Shown here: piece by piece, positions 38,896-50,940 of the stretch
Layout: each line of letters starts with the position of its first letter
How positions within the stretch are numbered: the stretch's first letter is position 1
Notes under the pieces: generated by a model
The model's input: only the letters and a program-made list of their open reading frames with translations
What the model was told of the DNA's origin: nothing
The model's database searches: none
Assembly (NCBI GenBank): GCA_002007465.1
Contig: LNAC01000108.1
Location: 754,417 to 818,416, forward strand
DNA: 64,000 nt
Source of the DNA: Ailurus styani
Lineage: Eukaryota > Chordata > Mammalia > Carnivora > Ailuridae
Direction of reading: 5' to 3'
Position numbers and translations under genes: made by a program

Positions 38896-39501
38896 AATCC
38901 ATTGTGTTCTTTCAGCTCTAACTAGCTTGTCTGAATATGAGCTGAAGAAATGTACTCTGTACACTGAACATAGAAACTTGATGGTGGGCACCTGATATCT
39001 ATTCTGGGTCTCAGTTTCCTCATAATGAAAAGGAACAAATGGATGAGATGATATTTTGTGGTTCTGTAAGCCGCATCTTAGAACATCTTATAAAGAAACC
39101 AAGCTCCAGTAATAGCTGTGTAAACAAGACATGATAAGAAAAAACAAAACAAAAAAAGGGGGGGAGGGAAGGAGAAGAAAGAGGAAGGGTATTAAGTGAG
39201 GATGAAAACCCACAAGATAGAAGGGGGTTAGGAAGTGACCACAGTGGCTACTTTTTAAAAGGATGAAAAACTTTGTCCAGGGAAGAAAAAGAAAATGGTA
39301 GAAGAGAAGAACTGCAAGCAGCCTGTGGAAGTAAAGGCACCCTACATGGATCCAGAGGAAATACAGGCTCAAAGGAGAAGAAAACAAAATGAGTAATGAG
39401 AGAATGTGAAGGATGGTGAGGTGAAGAGGCCCAATAGACAGGAGGACATAAAGGATAAGAAGCAACATATGATAGGAATCAGAAAGATGAAAGACCTCAC
39501 A
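38896..39501. other. Purine-rich intergenic DNA
   Basis: 39110-39480 is strongly A/G-biased on the + strand, with a GGGGGGG run near 39160. The 126-codon minus frame over it is a by-product of this bias. No named feature. Confidence 0.6.
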
Positions 39502-40070
39502 GGGCGCCTGGGTGGCTCAGTTGGTGGACTCTTGGTTTTGGCTCAAGTCATGATCTCATGGGTCCTGGGATTGAGCCCTGTGTCAGGCTCCACGCTCAGG
39601 GGGTTCTGCTTGAAGATTCTCTTCCCCTGCCCTTCCCCCTGTGCACATGCATGTGTGCCCTCTCACTATAAAATACAACATAATAACAAAAGGTTTTTTT
39701 TGAAAAGATGGACGAGCCCCCCCCAAAAAAGAATCAGATCTAATATATAAGATTAATACAGTGTTACATTTATATAAAGCTGTGCTATAAATAGATTTTA
39801 AAACCTGCAAGTTCATGGACTGGGAAGATGTGTTGCAAAAAGATGAACAAATAGGATGGAAAGGAAGACAATTGAAAAGCTTTAGAACTTCTATTTTGTT
39901 TTTCTTTTGTTGTTGCTCTTGTTGTTTTTAAGTAGGTTCCACGCCCAGCACAGAGCCCAGCGGGGGTGGGAGGGTGGAGGGTGTGTGTGGCTGAACTCAT
40001 GACTCCAAGATCAAGACCTGAGCTGAGATCAAGAGTCAGACACTCAACTGACTGAGACACAAGGCGCCCC
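39502..40070. mobile_element. CAN-SINE (+) and short tRNA-like SINE (-)
   Basis: 39502-39695 is forward, old variant. 39924-40070 is inverted: GTAGGTTCCACGCCCAGCAC with a GTGGGAGGGTGGAGGGTGTG insertion in its middle. Confidence 0.85.
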
Positions 40071-40188
40071 TGGCAAAGATTTCTAAGACACGAAAAGCAC
40101 AAACTATAAAAGAGAAAACAATAAATTGCATGTAATCAAAGTTAAAAACTTTTGCTCTTCAAAAGACTGTTATGAAAATGAAAAACTA

Positions 40189-40390
40189 GGGCACCTGGGT
40201 GGCTCAGTGGGTTAAGCCTCTGCCTTAGGCTCAGGTCATGACCTCAGGGTCCTGGGATTGAGTCCTGCATCCAGCTCACTGCTCAGCAGGGAGCCTGCTT
40301 CCTCCTCTCTCTCTGCCTGCCTCTCTGCCTACTTGTAATCTCTCTCTCTGTCAAATAAATAAGTAAAATCTTAAAAAAAGAAAAAAGAAA
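40189..40390 (+). mobile_element. CAN-SINE
   Basis: Flanked by GAAAATGAAAAACTA on both sides. Confidence 0.95.
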
Positions 40391-42330
<1,940 letters not shown>

Positions 42331-43010
42331 CAATCAAGCTGTTACATGTTGGCTGAATTAGTGAGTCTCACGTACTAGGAACTCTATAGACATTCAGGTA
42401 TACTGACAAGTAATACAAGAACATCTGTTACATATCCAAATCACATTTCTTGGAGACAGAATTGGTGAATTTCTTAGTTTTTTCCTTTGTTTTGTTTTGT
42501 TTGGTTTCCATAGAAGCAGAGCCTGAGACAAGGGCTTGGATATGTATAGTTCATTTGGAAGGAGCTCCTGGGAAGAAGTAAAGAAGTGGGGAAAGTGAAC
42601 TAAGGAGAAAAGTGGACCAGGGGTTGCCTGCAGATTGATGGGGGAAAGGGCAGTACTCAGACAACTAAGGGGCTCAAGGAAGATTTTGGGGGTGATGGAC
42701 AACTTCACTAACTTGGTTGTGGTGATGATTTCATGGTGTAGACATATGTCAAATCTTACCAAATTTATAAATATATGAGCTTATTGTATTATCAATTATA
42801 CTTTAATAAAGCTATTTTTAAAAATATTCATGTTTTCCAGTATAAAACAGATTTATGTGAATAAAATTTGTCCAACTTGTTCTGTCCTCTGGTAAAACAA
42901 AACTATTGGATTCAGCTTCCAGCTCAAAGGACTAGTACCCGATTTGTCCTTCTGCTGTAAACCAGAGAAATATGCAAAGTATATTAAACAACCATTGGTT
43001 GTACATTATG
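42331..43010. other. Intergenic DNA without recognised genes
   Basis: It includes a GTTTTGTTTTGTTTGG run near 42490 and AT-rich unique sequence. Confidence 0.5.
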
Positions 43011-43600
43011 CATTAGTTTGCTAGGGCTGCCTTAACAAAATACCACGGACTGGATGGCTACAACAACACAAATTAATTTTCTCATAATTCTGGAGGCCAG
43101 AGGTCCAAGACTGAGGTGTCAGAAGGTTTGATGTCTTCTGAGGCCTCCTTTTTGGCTTGCTGAAATCATTGTTTTACTGTGTTCTCACATGGCCTTTGCA
43201 TATGACCTTTGTATCTCTTCCCCTTCTTATTCCCACCAGTCTTACTGGTTTAGAGCCCAAACTTATGACCTAATTACCTGTTTAAAGGCCCTGTCTCAGG
43301 GCGCCTGGGTGGCTCAGTGGGTTAAAGCCTCTGCCTTCGGCTCAGGTCATGATCTCAGGGTCCTGGGATCGAGCCCCGCATTGGGCTCTCTGCTCAGCAG
43401 GGAGCCTGCTTCCTCCTCTCTCTCTGCCTGCCTCTCTGCCTACTTGTGATCTCTCTGTCAAATAAATAAATAAAATCTTAAAAAAAAAAAAAAAGACCCT
43501 GTCTCCAAATACAGTCACATTCTGATATGTACTAGAAGATAAGACTTCACTATATGAATTTGGGAGGGATACAAGTCAGTGCATAACAAACTGGAAAACA
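43011..43600 (-). mobile_element. MLT1-like (MaLR) LTR, inverted, with a SINE inside
   Basis: TTAGTTTGCTAGGGCTGCC, TCTGGAGGCCAGAGGTCCAA, CTTCTGAGGCCTCC and CCAAATACAGTCACATTCTG are MLT1A-type LTR landmarks in reverse. The SINE at 43299-43493 (+) is inserted at AGGCCCTGTCTC/AAGACCCTGTCTC. Confidence 0.88.
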
Positions 43601-43827
43601 GGCTATGCAGTACTGATTCCTGAAAAAAGAGTAATAAATGAGGTAGAGTGCTTGTCATAGCCATCTGCCTAGAGGCATTATTCAGTTCACTGCATAGGAA
43701 GGAGGCCCCAAACAGCGTGATAGTCTTGCTGCACTCAGAAGAGATGGGTGTTTGATGAGGCTAAAGCAGCTGGAATCTGTGGAACAGACTACTAGAATGG
43801 AAGGAGCTATGCAGAGAAAGAAATCTT
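43601..43827. other. Unique intergenic DNA
   Basis: Nothing recognised. Confidence 0.4.
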
Positions 43828-44020
43828 TGTAATGCTTTTTTTTTTTTAATATTTTATTTTTTTATTTGGAGAGACATAGTGAGAGAGGGAACATAAGCAG
43901 GGGTAAGTGGGAGAGGGAGAAGCAGACCTTCCACCAACCAGGGAGCCCTCCATCCCAGGACCCTGGGGTCATGACCTGAGCCAAAGGCAGACACTAACTA
44001 CTGAGCCACCCAGGTGCCCC
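43828..44020 (-). mobile_element. CAN-SINE
   Basis: Inverted copy with a short internal deletion around CCAGGGAGCCCTCCATCCC. Confidence 0.88.
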
Positions 44021-44615
44021 TGTATAAAGCTTCTTTTGAATTCTTGGCAGAACAGTAAGCTGTGCACATATAGAATGAGACTCTACCAGGTCAAAGAACA
44101 ATTACTTAAAAATTCAACAACCAAGGAGCTGTAAGACAAACCTAGAGCTTCCACAGACCTGGGAAACATTTGTGTTCTGTCTATCCAAAATGGAAGAACT
44201 TTGTTAAATACCTGGGGTATCCAGCAGACACTAGATTTAGCTCTTGGGAAAAGGCCATATATTTTTCCTAATTTTCAAATTTGTTTAAAATATATTTGAG
44301 TGTTTAGGCAAAAATAATATATTTCTAGGGATTATAACACAAGTAGAAATAAAGTATGACAATAACACAAAGGATGGGGAAAGTTGTCTTAAGGTTCTTC
44401 TATGTGAAGTGGCATATATTTGATGGTAGAGTGGTAAGTTAAAGGTGCATACTGAAGCTCTAGGGAAACCACTAAGACAAACTGAGAGGAATAACCAATA
44501 AGTCAATAGAATAAAATGGGATACTAAAAATATTCAGTGTATCCAAAGGATAGCAGGAAAAGAGGGAAAATGAAACAACAGAACAAATAGAAAACACATA
44601 ATAAGGCAGGAGACT
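44021..44615. other. Intergenic DNA without recognised features
   Basis: AT-rich unique-looking sequence. Confidence 0.5.
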
Positions 44616-45144
44616 GGGCACCTGGGTGGCTCAGTGGGTTAAAGCCTCTGCTTTCGGCTCAGGTCATGATCTCAGGGTCCTGGGATCGAGGCCCGCATCG
44701 GGCTCCCTGCTCAGCAGGGAGCCTGCTTCCCCCTCTCTCTCTCTGCCTCCTTGTGATCTCTCTCCCTCTGTGAAATAAATAAATAAAATCTTTAAAAAAA
44801 AAATAAAAAAAAAAAATAAGGCAGGAGACTTAAGTCTAACCATATTGGTAATTACATTAAATATATGGCCTAAAGTAGACTCCAACTGAAATATAAAGAT
44901 TGTCGAATTGGTTGAAAAAGCAAGATTCAATATACTGTCTATAAGAAATGAACTTTAGGGCACTTTGGTGGCTCAGTTAAGCATCTGCCTTCAGCTCAGG
45001 TCATGATCTCAGGGTCCTGGGATCAAGACCTGCATCAGGCTCTCTGCTCAGTGGGGAGCCGCTTCTCCCTCTGCCTCTGTTGGTCCCCCCGCTTGTGTTC
45101 TCTCGCTCTGTCAAGTGAATAAAACCTTAAAAAAAAAAAAAGAG
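44616..45144 (+). mobile_element. Two forward CAN-SINEs
   Basis: 44616-44816 is flanked by ATAAGGCAGGAGACT on both sides. 44958-45144 is an older copy with a (GA)n tail extension. Confidence 0.92.
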
Positions 45145-45289
45145 AGAGAGAGAATTCAAATCTTATAGAGGATGACAAGACTCCAAGAAAGATGACTAAG
45201 CAAACAAGCTCATTAGCTTGCCAAAATTCCATATGTGCTAAAAATGAAACTCAATGGATCTGATAAGACAGACTTTAATTTAAAAAAAA

Positions 45290-45577
45290 TTTTTTTTAAA
45301 GTAAGCTCTAGGGGCGCCTGGGTGGCTCAATCAGTTAGGTGTCTGCCTTTGGCTCGGGTCATGATCTCAGGGTCCTGGGATCAAGCCCCACTCAGGCTCT
45401 CTGCTCAGCGGGAGCCTGCTTCTCCTTCTCCCTGCTGCTCCATGTGCTTGTACTCTCTGACAAATAAATAAAATCTTAAAAAAAAAATAAAGCAAGCTCT
45501 ATGTCCAACATGGGGCTTGAACTCACAACCCCAAGATCAAGAGTTGCATGCTCCACCGACTGAGCCAGGCAGACACC
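45290..45577 (-). mobile_element. Short tRNA-like SINE split by a CAN-SINE
   Basis: The inverted short element (AAGTAAGCTCTA ... TGTCCAACATGGGGCTTG ... GACTGAGCCAGGCAGACACC) is interrupted by a forward CAN-SINE at 45310-45488, with AAGTAAGCTCTA/AAGCAAGCTCTA as duplicated target. Confidence 0.9.
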
Positions 45578-45778
45578 CTAAGACAGGTTCTTTTTACTCA
45601 CAGCACAGCAAAACAGCAGGGTATCACCAGATGTCCTACTCCTCCCTCTGGTTTCAGAGGAATAGAAAATCCTCCTACCAAGGGTGGTCCATCTACTTGC
45701 ACTCCAGACTCTAATGTTTTCCTGTGCCTCCAAACCTCCAAACCTTTTATAGAGTGTCTTCTTTCCTGTCCTTAGTCT

Positions 45779-46140
45779 TTTTTTTTTCTTTAAAGATTTT
45801 ATTTATTCATTTGACACAGAGAGAGAGATCACAAGTAGGCAGAGAGGCAGGCAGAGAGAGGAGAGAGGAGGAAGCAGGCTCCCCGCTGAGCAGAGAGCCT
45901 GATGTGGGCCTCCATCCCAGGACCCTGGGATCATGACCTGAGCCAAAGGCAGTGGCTTTAACCCACTGAGCCACCCAGGCACCCTCCTTAGTCTCTTTCA
46001 TGAACTCTTTTCTTTTTTAAGATTTTATCTATTTATTTAACAGAGAGAGACACAGCAAGAGAGGAAACACAAGCAGGAGTGGGAGAGGGAGAAGCCAGCT
46101 TCCCACTGAGCAGGAGCCTGAGATGATCATGCTGAAGCCA
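45779..46140 (-). mobile_element. CAN-SINE and truncated CAN-SINE
   Basis: 45779-45984 is complete, flanked by TCCTTAGTCTTTT/TCCTTAGTCTCTTT. 46011-46140 has only the tail-side half and stops within GAGCAGGAGCCTGAG. Confidence 0.9.
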
Positions 46141-46420
46141 TAAACGGGCACTCCAGTCAACAACCCCAACTAAACTGTTGGCCAACAACCAACTTCTAAT
46201 TCTGTCAATAGCCATCTTAAACGTGAAGCCCAGTGAATTCTCAGAATTGCAGCCCAACTGACTGCGTTTTCACAAGACCCCAACCAAAAATGGCAAAGTC
46301 AAGCTGTCTCTAAATTCCTGACCCACAAGACCAATCAAAGGACCAAATTACTTTTGAGTAACTTATTATATAGCATTAGTAACCAATACAAATTCCCAAG
46401 TTTAAGAGTAGTTTGCTGTA

Positions 46421-46795
46421 GGGGTGCCTGGATGGCTCAGTCGTTAAGCGTCTGCCTTCGGCTCAGGTCATGATCCCAGAGTCCTGGGATCCAGCCCCAG
46501 GTCAGGCTCTCTGCTCAGCGGGAAGCCTGCTTCTCCCTCTTCCACTCTCCCTGCTTGTGTTCCCTCTCTTGCGGTCTCTAATAATAAATAAAAATCTTAA
46601 AAAAAAATTTTCAAAGTTCGCAAAAAAGAGCCTTTTAAGGGGTGCCTGGGTGGCTCAGGTCATGATCTCAGGGTCCTGGGATCCAGCCCACTTATCAGGC
46701 TTTCTGCTCAGCAGGGAGCCTGCTTCCCCCTCTCCCTCTGCCTGCCTCTACGCCTACTTGTGAGCTGTCAAATAAATATCTTTTAAAAAGAGCCT
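46421..46795 (+). mobile_element. Two forward CAN-SINEs
   Basis: 46421-46603 is the GTCGTTAAGCGTCTGCC variant. 46639-46795 lacks the segment between GGCTCAG and GTCATGATC and is flanked by AAAGAGCCTTTTAA/AAAGAGCCTTTAAA. Confidence 0.92.
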
Positions 46796-46799
46796 TTAA

Positions 46800-47155
46800 A
46801 AAAAGTTTGCTGTTAATTTTTACATATGGCATGAGATAGGGTTCCATATGAATCTTAAAATCAGCTTATCAATTTCAAAAAGTCAACTAGGACTGTGTTG
46901 AACCTATACATCAGTTTGGGGAATATTGCCATATGAAGTTATTTGAGAGAGAGAACACAAGAGTAAGCAGGAATGGGGGGCAGAGACAGAAGGAGCAGAC
47001 TCCCTGCCAAGCAGGGAGCCCAATGCGGAACTTGATCCCAGAACCCCAAGATCATGACCCGAGCCAAAGGCAGACATTTAACAAACTGAACCACCCAGGA
47101 ACTCCAACTGTTAAGTCTTTAAATCCATGAACATGGGATGTTTTTCCATTTGAAC
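46800..47155 (-). mobile_element. Old L1 ORF2 fragment, inverted, with a SINE inside
   Basis: GTGTTGAACCTATACATCAG, TTGGGGAATATTGCCAT and AATCCATGAACATGGGATG are inverted L1 ORF2 sequence. The SINE at 46938-47105 (-) interrupts it. Confidence 0.8.
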
Positions 47156-48144
47156 CTTTAATTTCTTCCCAGTCTTTTTCATGTTCAACCTCCTGATAGT
47201 TTGTAAGTGCTATGCTTCCTCTTGCACAGGTTTTCAAAGCAAATCCTATGGGAGCAGTGACTGCTTTGGCTTTCAACTCTCTGTGCTTTTTCAAGTAACA
47301 CTGGGCAAGATGTTCTCAATTCTGAGCTTCCTCTATTTAATCATGGCAAGCTAATAAATTAGTGCTTTATGAAATTCTGCACTATTAGTAGTAATGTGGC
47401 CCACAGAGACAAAGCAACAGAATTACCTTTTAAATATATGCCTCATACCTTTTCCTGAACAAATGCTTAAACTGGTGCCAAAGAGCCCTTCGACTAACCT
47501 CTTGTCAAGCTTCAACAACTAGAATGAATGGAGAAAAGCAGATTTTACTTCCAAATTTCTTTATTAAGCAGATTTTACAGTCAAATCCAACAATATTTCC
47601 CCTGCACTTATATTCAAAGAATCTATTCATATTTTACTGCATATGAAATTCCAATTCATTTTAACTTCAAGAAATTCCTACACAGAGTAACCCAAACATG
47701 GTTATTTGGCAAGATGTAATTCTAATTGTCTGTGGTTCTTTGTGAATCCTAGTACCCTCAGTAACCTAGGACCATCATCTGACAATTCTTTTGGGAAATA
47801 CTCAAGTGGGATACAAAACGGTATTATGTCTGAAACCCAGTCAAGGAGGGGCATGTAGTTAATTGCTGTATTCCTCACATGCTGCTTTTAGGACTAAAAC
47901 CTATAAACAATGAAGGCAATTTTAAAGTATGGATGGCTTGATCAGTTAAGTTAGGACAAGGGCCTAGGAAGGGCCATCAGACGGATCCATAATTAATGTC
48001 GAGTAGATCTACCAAAAAGCCCAAGAGTCCTGAATTATGTTCTATGCCCATGTCATCTAAAAACAAAGTGATGACATATAAGGAAAATTTTAGAAAACAA
48101 AAGTCCTACTTAAAAACAAAAACCAAAACAAATAAAAGCACAGT
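47156..48144. other. Repeat-poor DNA beyond the SFPQ distal 3' end
   Basis: No SINE. 47156-47294 on the minus strand contains a peptide-like open stretch (HRELKAKAVTAPIGFALKT) without start or stop context that I cannot identify. 47300-48144 has no feature I can name. Confidence 0.5.
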
Positions 48145-48237
48145 CTGATTTTAAAATGTCTTTATTAACAACAATTTGGCTGCTCATTCCTCTTTGCCCT
48201 CTTCCTCCTTGGTTTTCTGGACACAGTTCACCTGATC
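48145..48237 (-). ncRNA. SFPQ: Probable distal terminal exon of SFPQ
   Basis: On the minus strand the acceptor tract ATTCTTTCTTTTAATTGGCAG leads into GATCAGGTGAACTGTGTCC at 48237. A canonical AATAAA follows at 48166-48161, with likely cleavage near 48145. The sequence between is GC-balanced and unlike the AT-rich surroundings. It lies about 8.8 kb past the SFPQ stop codon on the same strand. Human SFPQ has long transcript models ending several kb past the usual last exon, and I place this as that end. Splicing from SFPQ is inferred from position and signals only. Confidence 0.55.
48161..48166 (-). terminator. Polyadenylation signal AATAAA of the distal exon
   Basis: AATAAA in GTTAATAAAGACATTTTA on the minus strand, 71 bases after the acceptor. 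Confidence 0.6.
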
Positions 48238-49176
48238 CTGCCAATTAAAAGAAAGAATTACTCCAAAAGATGTTAAGAATCGGAGTTGTCAAACACTTAT
48301 CATTTAGCACCAACCAAGTAAACTTTTTAACATCAAAGTAATACTAGTCAAGGAATGAAGTATTAACAGCATTTAATGATCTATATAGTTAAGGATTAAG
48401 ATGCAGATTATTTTACCACCAGGCTTTGTCACCAGCTAGCTGATTCAGGTTTAATTCCATTTACTAGAACTTTAGTAGCAACCACTCTGAGAAGAGAGAT
48501 CTCTTAAGATACTCTATTAAACTGGCACCTTCCATAGGTTTAAAATCTAGTCAATTACTTATCACTATTTCTACCTTATTCTGCGTTACTCTGCTTTAAA
48601 TGATTATGACAGGCCTTTAACTGAGTGATAATCTAACTACATATCCATTTGCATCAGATGAGGAGACAGCAAGCTACTGTCCACCTACTACTTTTTTGTA
48701 AACTCTTGGCACACGGCTCTGTCCATTTGTTTACATATGGTCTATGACTGCTTTCCCAGCTAGAACAGCAGAATTGAGTGGCCCTTTAAAACTGCCAACC
48801 CTGCTAGGACATCATCAACTCTACGTGACCCCATCATATAAATACTTGGTTAAAAAACAGGCAACTTTCAATTTTCCAAACCCTCTTTTGCACAGTTCTA
48901 CGGACAGATGCAAACAGACATATAAACTCCTACAGAAAAAAATCCCTGTTTTTCTGAGGGTTGAGCCAAACCAACAAACAAGGCCTACATACAGCCTCAA
49001 GACGACTATTAAAAGGACTATAAATATTTAAGTACTATAAAAGCAACCTATTTCCTACTAGGAAGTTTTAACACAGAATAAGTTAAAATTAAATATTCAC
49101 ACACAAACAGTTATGTTTGTTAACACCCAAGAGTTCTTCCAAAGGCAGTTTACAGAATAAGACACATTGAACTTAC

Positions 49177-49247
49177 CTAGACACTTCCTCAGTCTAACAA
49201 GTTGTGGCTTTCCTTCTTGGCTCATGTTGAGTGATGTCATCTTGAGA
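49177..49247 (-). ncRNA. SFPQ: Probable 71-nt distal internal exon of SFPQ
   Basis: The acceptor is GATAAGCTATTAG (fair) and the donor GTGTCTAG|GTAAGT is near-perfect on the minus strand. If exon 9 were joined directly to it, the frame would add about 17 residues (starting SQDDITQHEP) and stop at TAG inside this exon, replacing the exon-10 C-terminus. Alternatively it is a non-coding 3' UTR exon. No transcript evidence is available here. Confidence 0.5.
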
Positions 49248-49594
49248 CTAATAGCTTATCCACCTATCATTAAAAATATAATCTCATTAAATAACACATA
49301 CAGCATACTACATTTTCATTAACTTTTAGTGTATACATCTTGTTCTCACATCGACAAGAGGCACATTTTTGGGCCCTCCCAGTCAGTGGTTTTTTTCTGT
49401 TTTGCTGTTATTGCTTAGAAAAGACCTGATCCACACTACAGTTACATTCTTCTAAATTTCCTCTCATTCGGGATTTTTCCTCCAACACATGACTGGACTG
49501 TTCTCTACTATTTGCTGGGTAAGAAAGAGAATCTTAAGGGAGATACTGATGGGTCAAAAGTGGAATTGAGTTCTAAAAATATGGCATTTCTCAT

Positions 49595-49768
49595 GGGGCG
49601 CCTGGGTGGCTCAGTGGGTTAAGCCTCTGCCTTTGGCTCAGGTCATGATCTCAGGGTCCTGGGATCAAGCCCCACATCGGGCTCTCTGCTCAGCAGGGAG
49701 CCTGCTTCCCCCTCTCCCTGTCTCTCTGCCTACTTGTGATCTCTGTCAAATAAATAAATAAATAAAAA
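49595..49768 (+). mobile_element. CAN-SINE
   Basis: Flanked by AAAATATGGCATTTCTCA on both sides. It sits in the repeat-poor region near the SFPQ distal exons. Confidence 0.95.
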
Positions 49769-49860
49769 TATGGCATTTCTCAATAAAATCTTTAAAAAAA
49801 ATAAGGCATTTTCCCACTAATTCAAGCCTACTTTGGCTGCTTCCTTTACATAATCCTGCA

Positions 49861-50219
49861 TCTTTTTTATTTTTGGATTTATTTGACACAGAGAGAGCAC
49901 AAGCAGAGGGAGCAGCACGTAGGAGAGGAAGGAGGCTCCACACTGAGCAGGGAGCCCTATGCAGGCTCAATCCCAAGACCCTGAGATCATGACCCAAGCC
50001 GAAGACAAGATGTTTAACCAAATGAGCCACCCAGGTGCCCCAATCCTCTATCTTTTCTTAAAACTGAAACATAAAATATACAATATTCTATTAGTTTCAG
50101 ATGTACAACATAGCTTCAACCATGTACTGTTTGTCAATTCTTCTACTGTCTAACACTTTTTATGATCAGGACCTGAGCCGTAGCCAGATGCTTAACTGAT
50201 TGAGCCACCCAGGTGCCCC
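49861..50219 (-). mobile_element. CAN-SINE, L1-like scrap and SINE fragment
   Basis: 49861-50040 is an inverted SINE. 50060-50130 resembles a carnivore L1 3' scrap (TATTAGTTTCAGATGTACAA). 50160-50219 is a SINE head fragment starting at ATGATCAGGACCTGAGCC. Confidence 0.8.
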
Positions 50220-50293
50220 ACATGTTGTTTTCAAAAACAGAAACACACGGGTATTATCTTAGGAGAAGTAAACATCTTAAAAAATCAAACCTG

Positions 50294-50558
50294 GGGGCGC
50301 CTGGGTGGCTCAGTGGGTTAAAGCCGCTGCCTTCGGCTCAGGTCATGATCCCAGGGTCCTGGGATCGAGGCCCACATCGGGCTCTCTGCTCGGCAGGGAG
50401 CCTGCTTCCTCCTCTCTCCTCTCTCTCTGCCTACTTGTAATCTCTCTGTCAAATGAATAAATTAAAAAAAAAAAAAAGAANTTCCTCCTCTCTCCTCTCT
50501 CTCTGCCTACTTGTAATCTCTCTCTCTGTCAAATGAATAAATTAAAAAAAAAAAAAAG
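50294..50558 (+). mobile_element. CAN-SINE with duplicated 3' half at an assembly break
   Basis: The SINE runs 50294-50480. After a single N (50481) its last ~75 bases (TTCCTCCTCTCTCCTCTCTC to the A tail) repeat almost exactly at 50482-50558, directly before the gap. Confidence 0.93.
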
Positions 50559-50846
50559 NNNNNNNNNNNNNNNNNNNNNNNNNNNNNNNNNNNNNNNNNN
50601 NNNNNNNNNNNNNNNNNNNNNNNNNNNNNNNNNNNNNNNNNNNNNNNNNNNNNNNNNNNNNNNNNNNNNNNNNNNNNNNNNNNNNNNNNNNNNNNNNNNN
50701 NNNNNNNNNNNNNNNNNNNNNNNNNNNNNNNNNNNNNNNNNNNNNNNNNNNNNNNNNNNNNNNNNNNNNNNNNNNNNNNNNNNNNNNNNNNNNNNNNNNN
50801 NNNNNNNNNNNNNNNNNNNNNNNNNNNNNNNNNNNNNNNNNNNNNN
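50559..50846. other. Assembly gap (288 N)
   Basis: Unresolved bases. The right flank (to about 50940) is A-rich homopolymer DNA with doubtful base calls. Confidence 0.99.
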
Positions 50847-50881
<35 letters not shown>

Positions 50882-50940
50882 AAAAAATTTTCAAAAAAAA
50901 AAAAAAACCAAAAAAACCAGGAAGAAACTTGATGGGGGGG

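Noticed and set aside
39088..39468. 126-residue minus-strand frame
   Set aside because: It arises from a purine-rich + strand giving a Leu/Phe/Ser-rich translation; no homology or signals.
50533..50850. 105-residue open frame
   Set aside because: Almost entirely N; it is the assembly gap.
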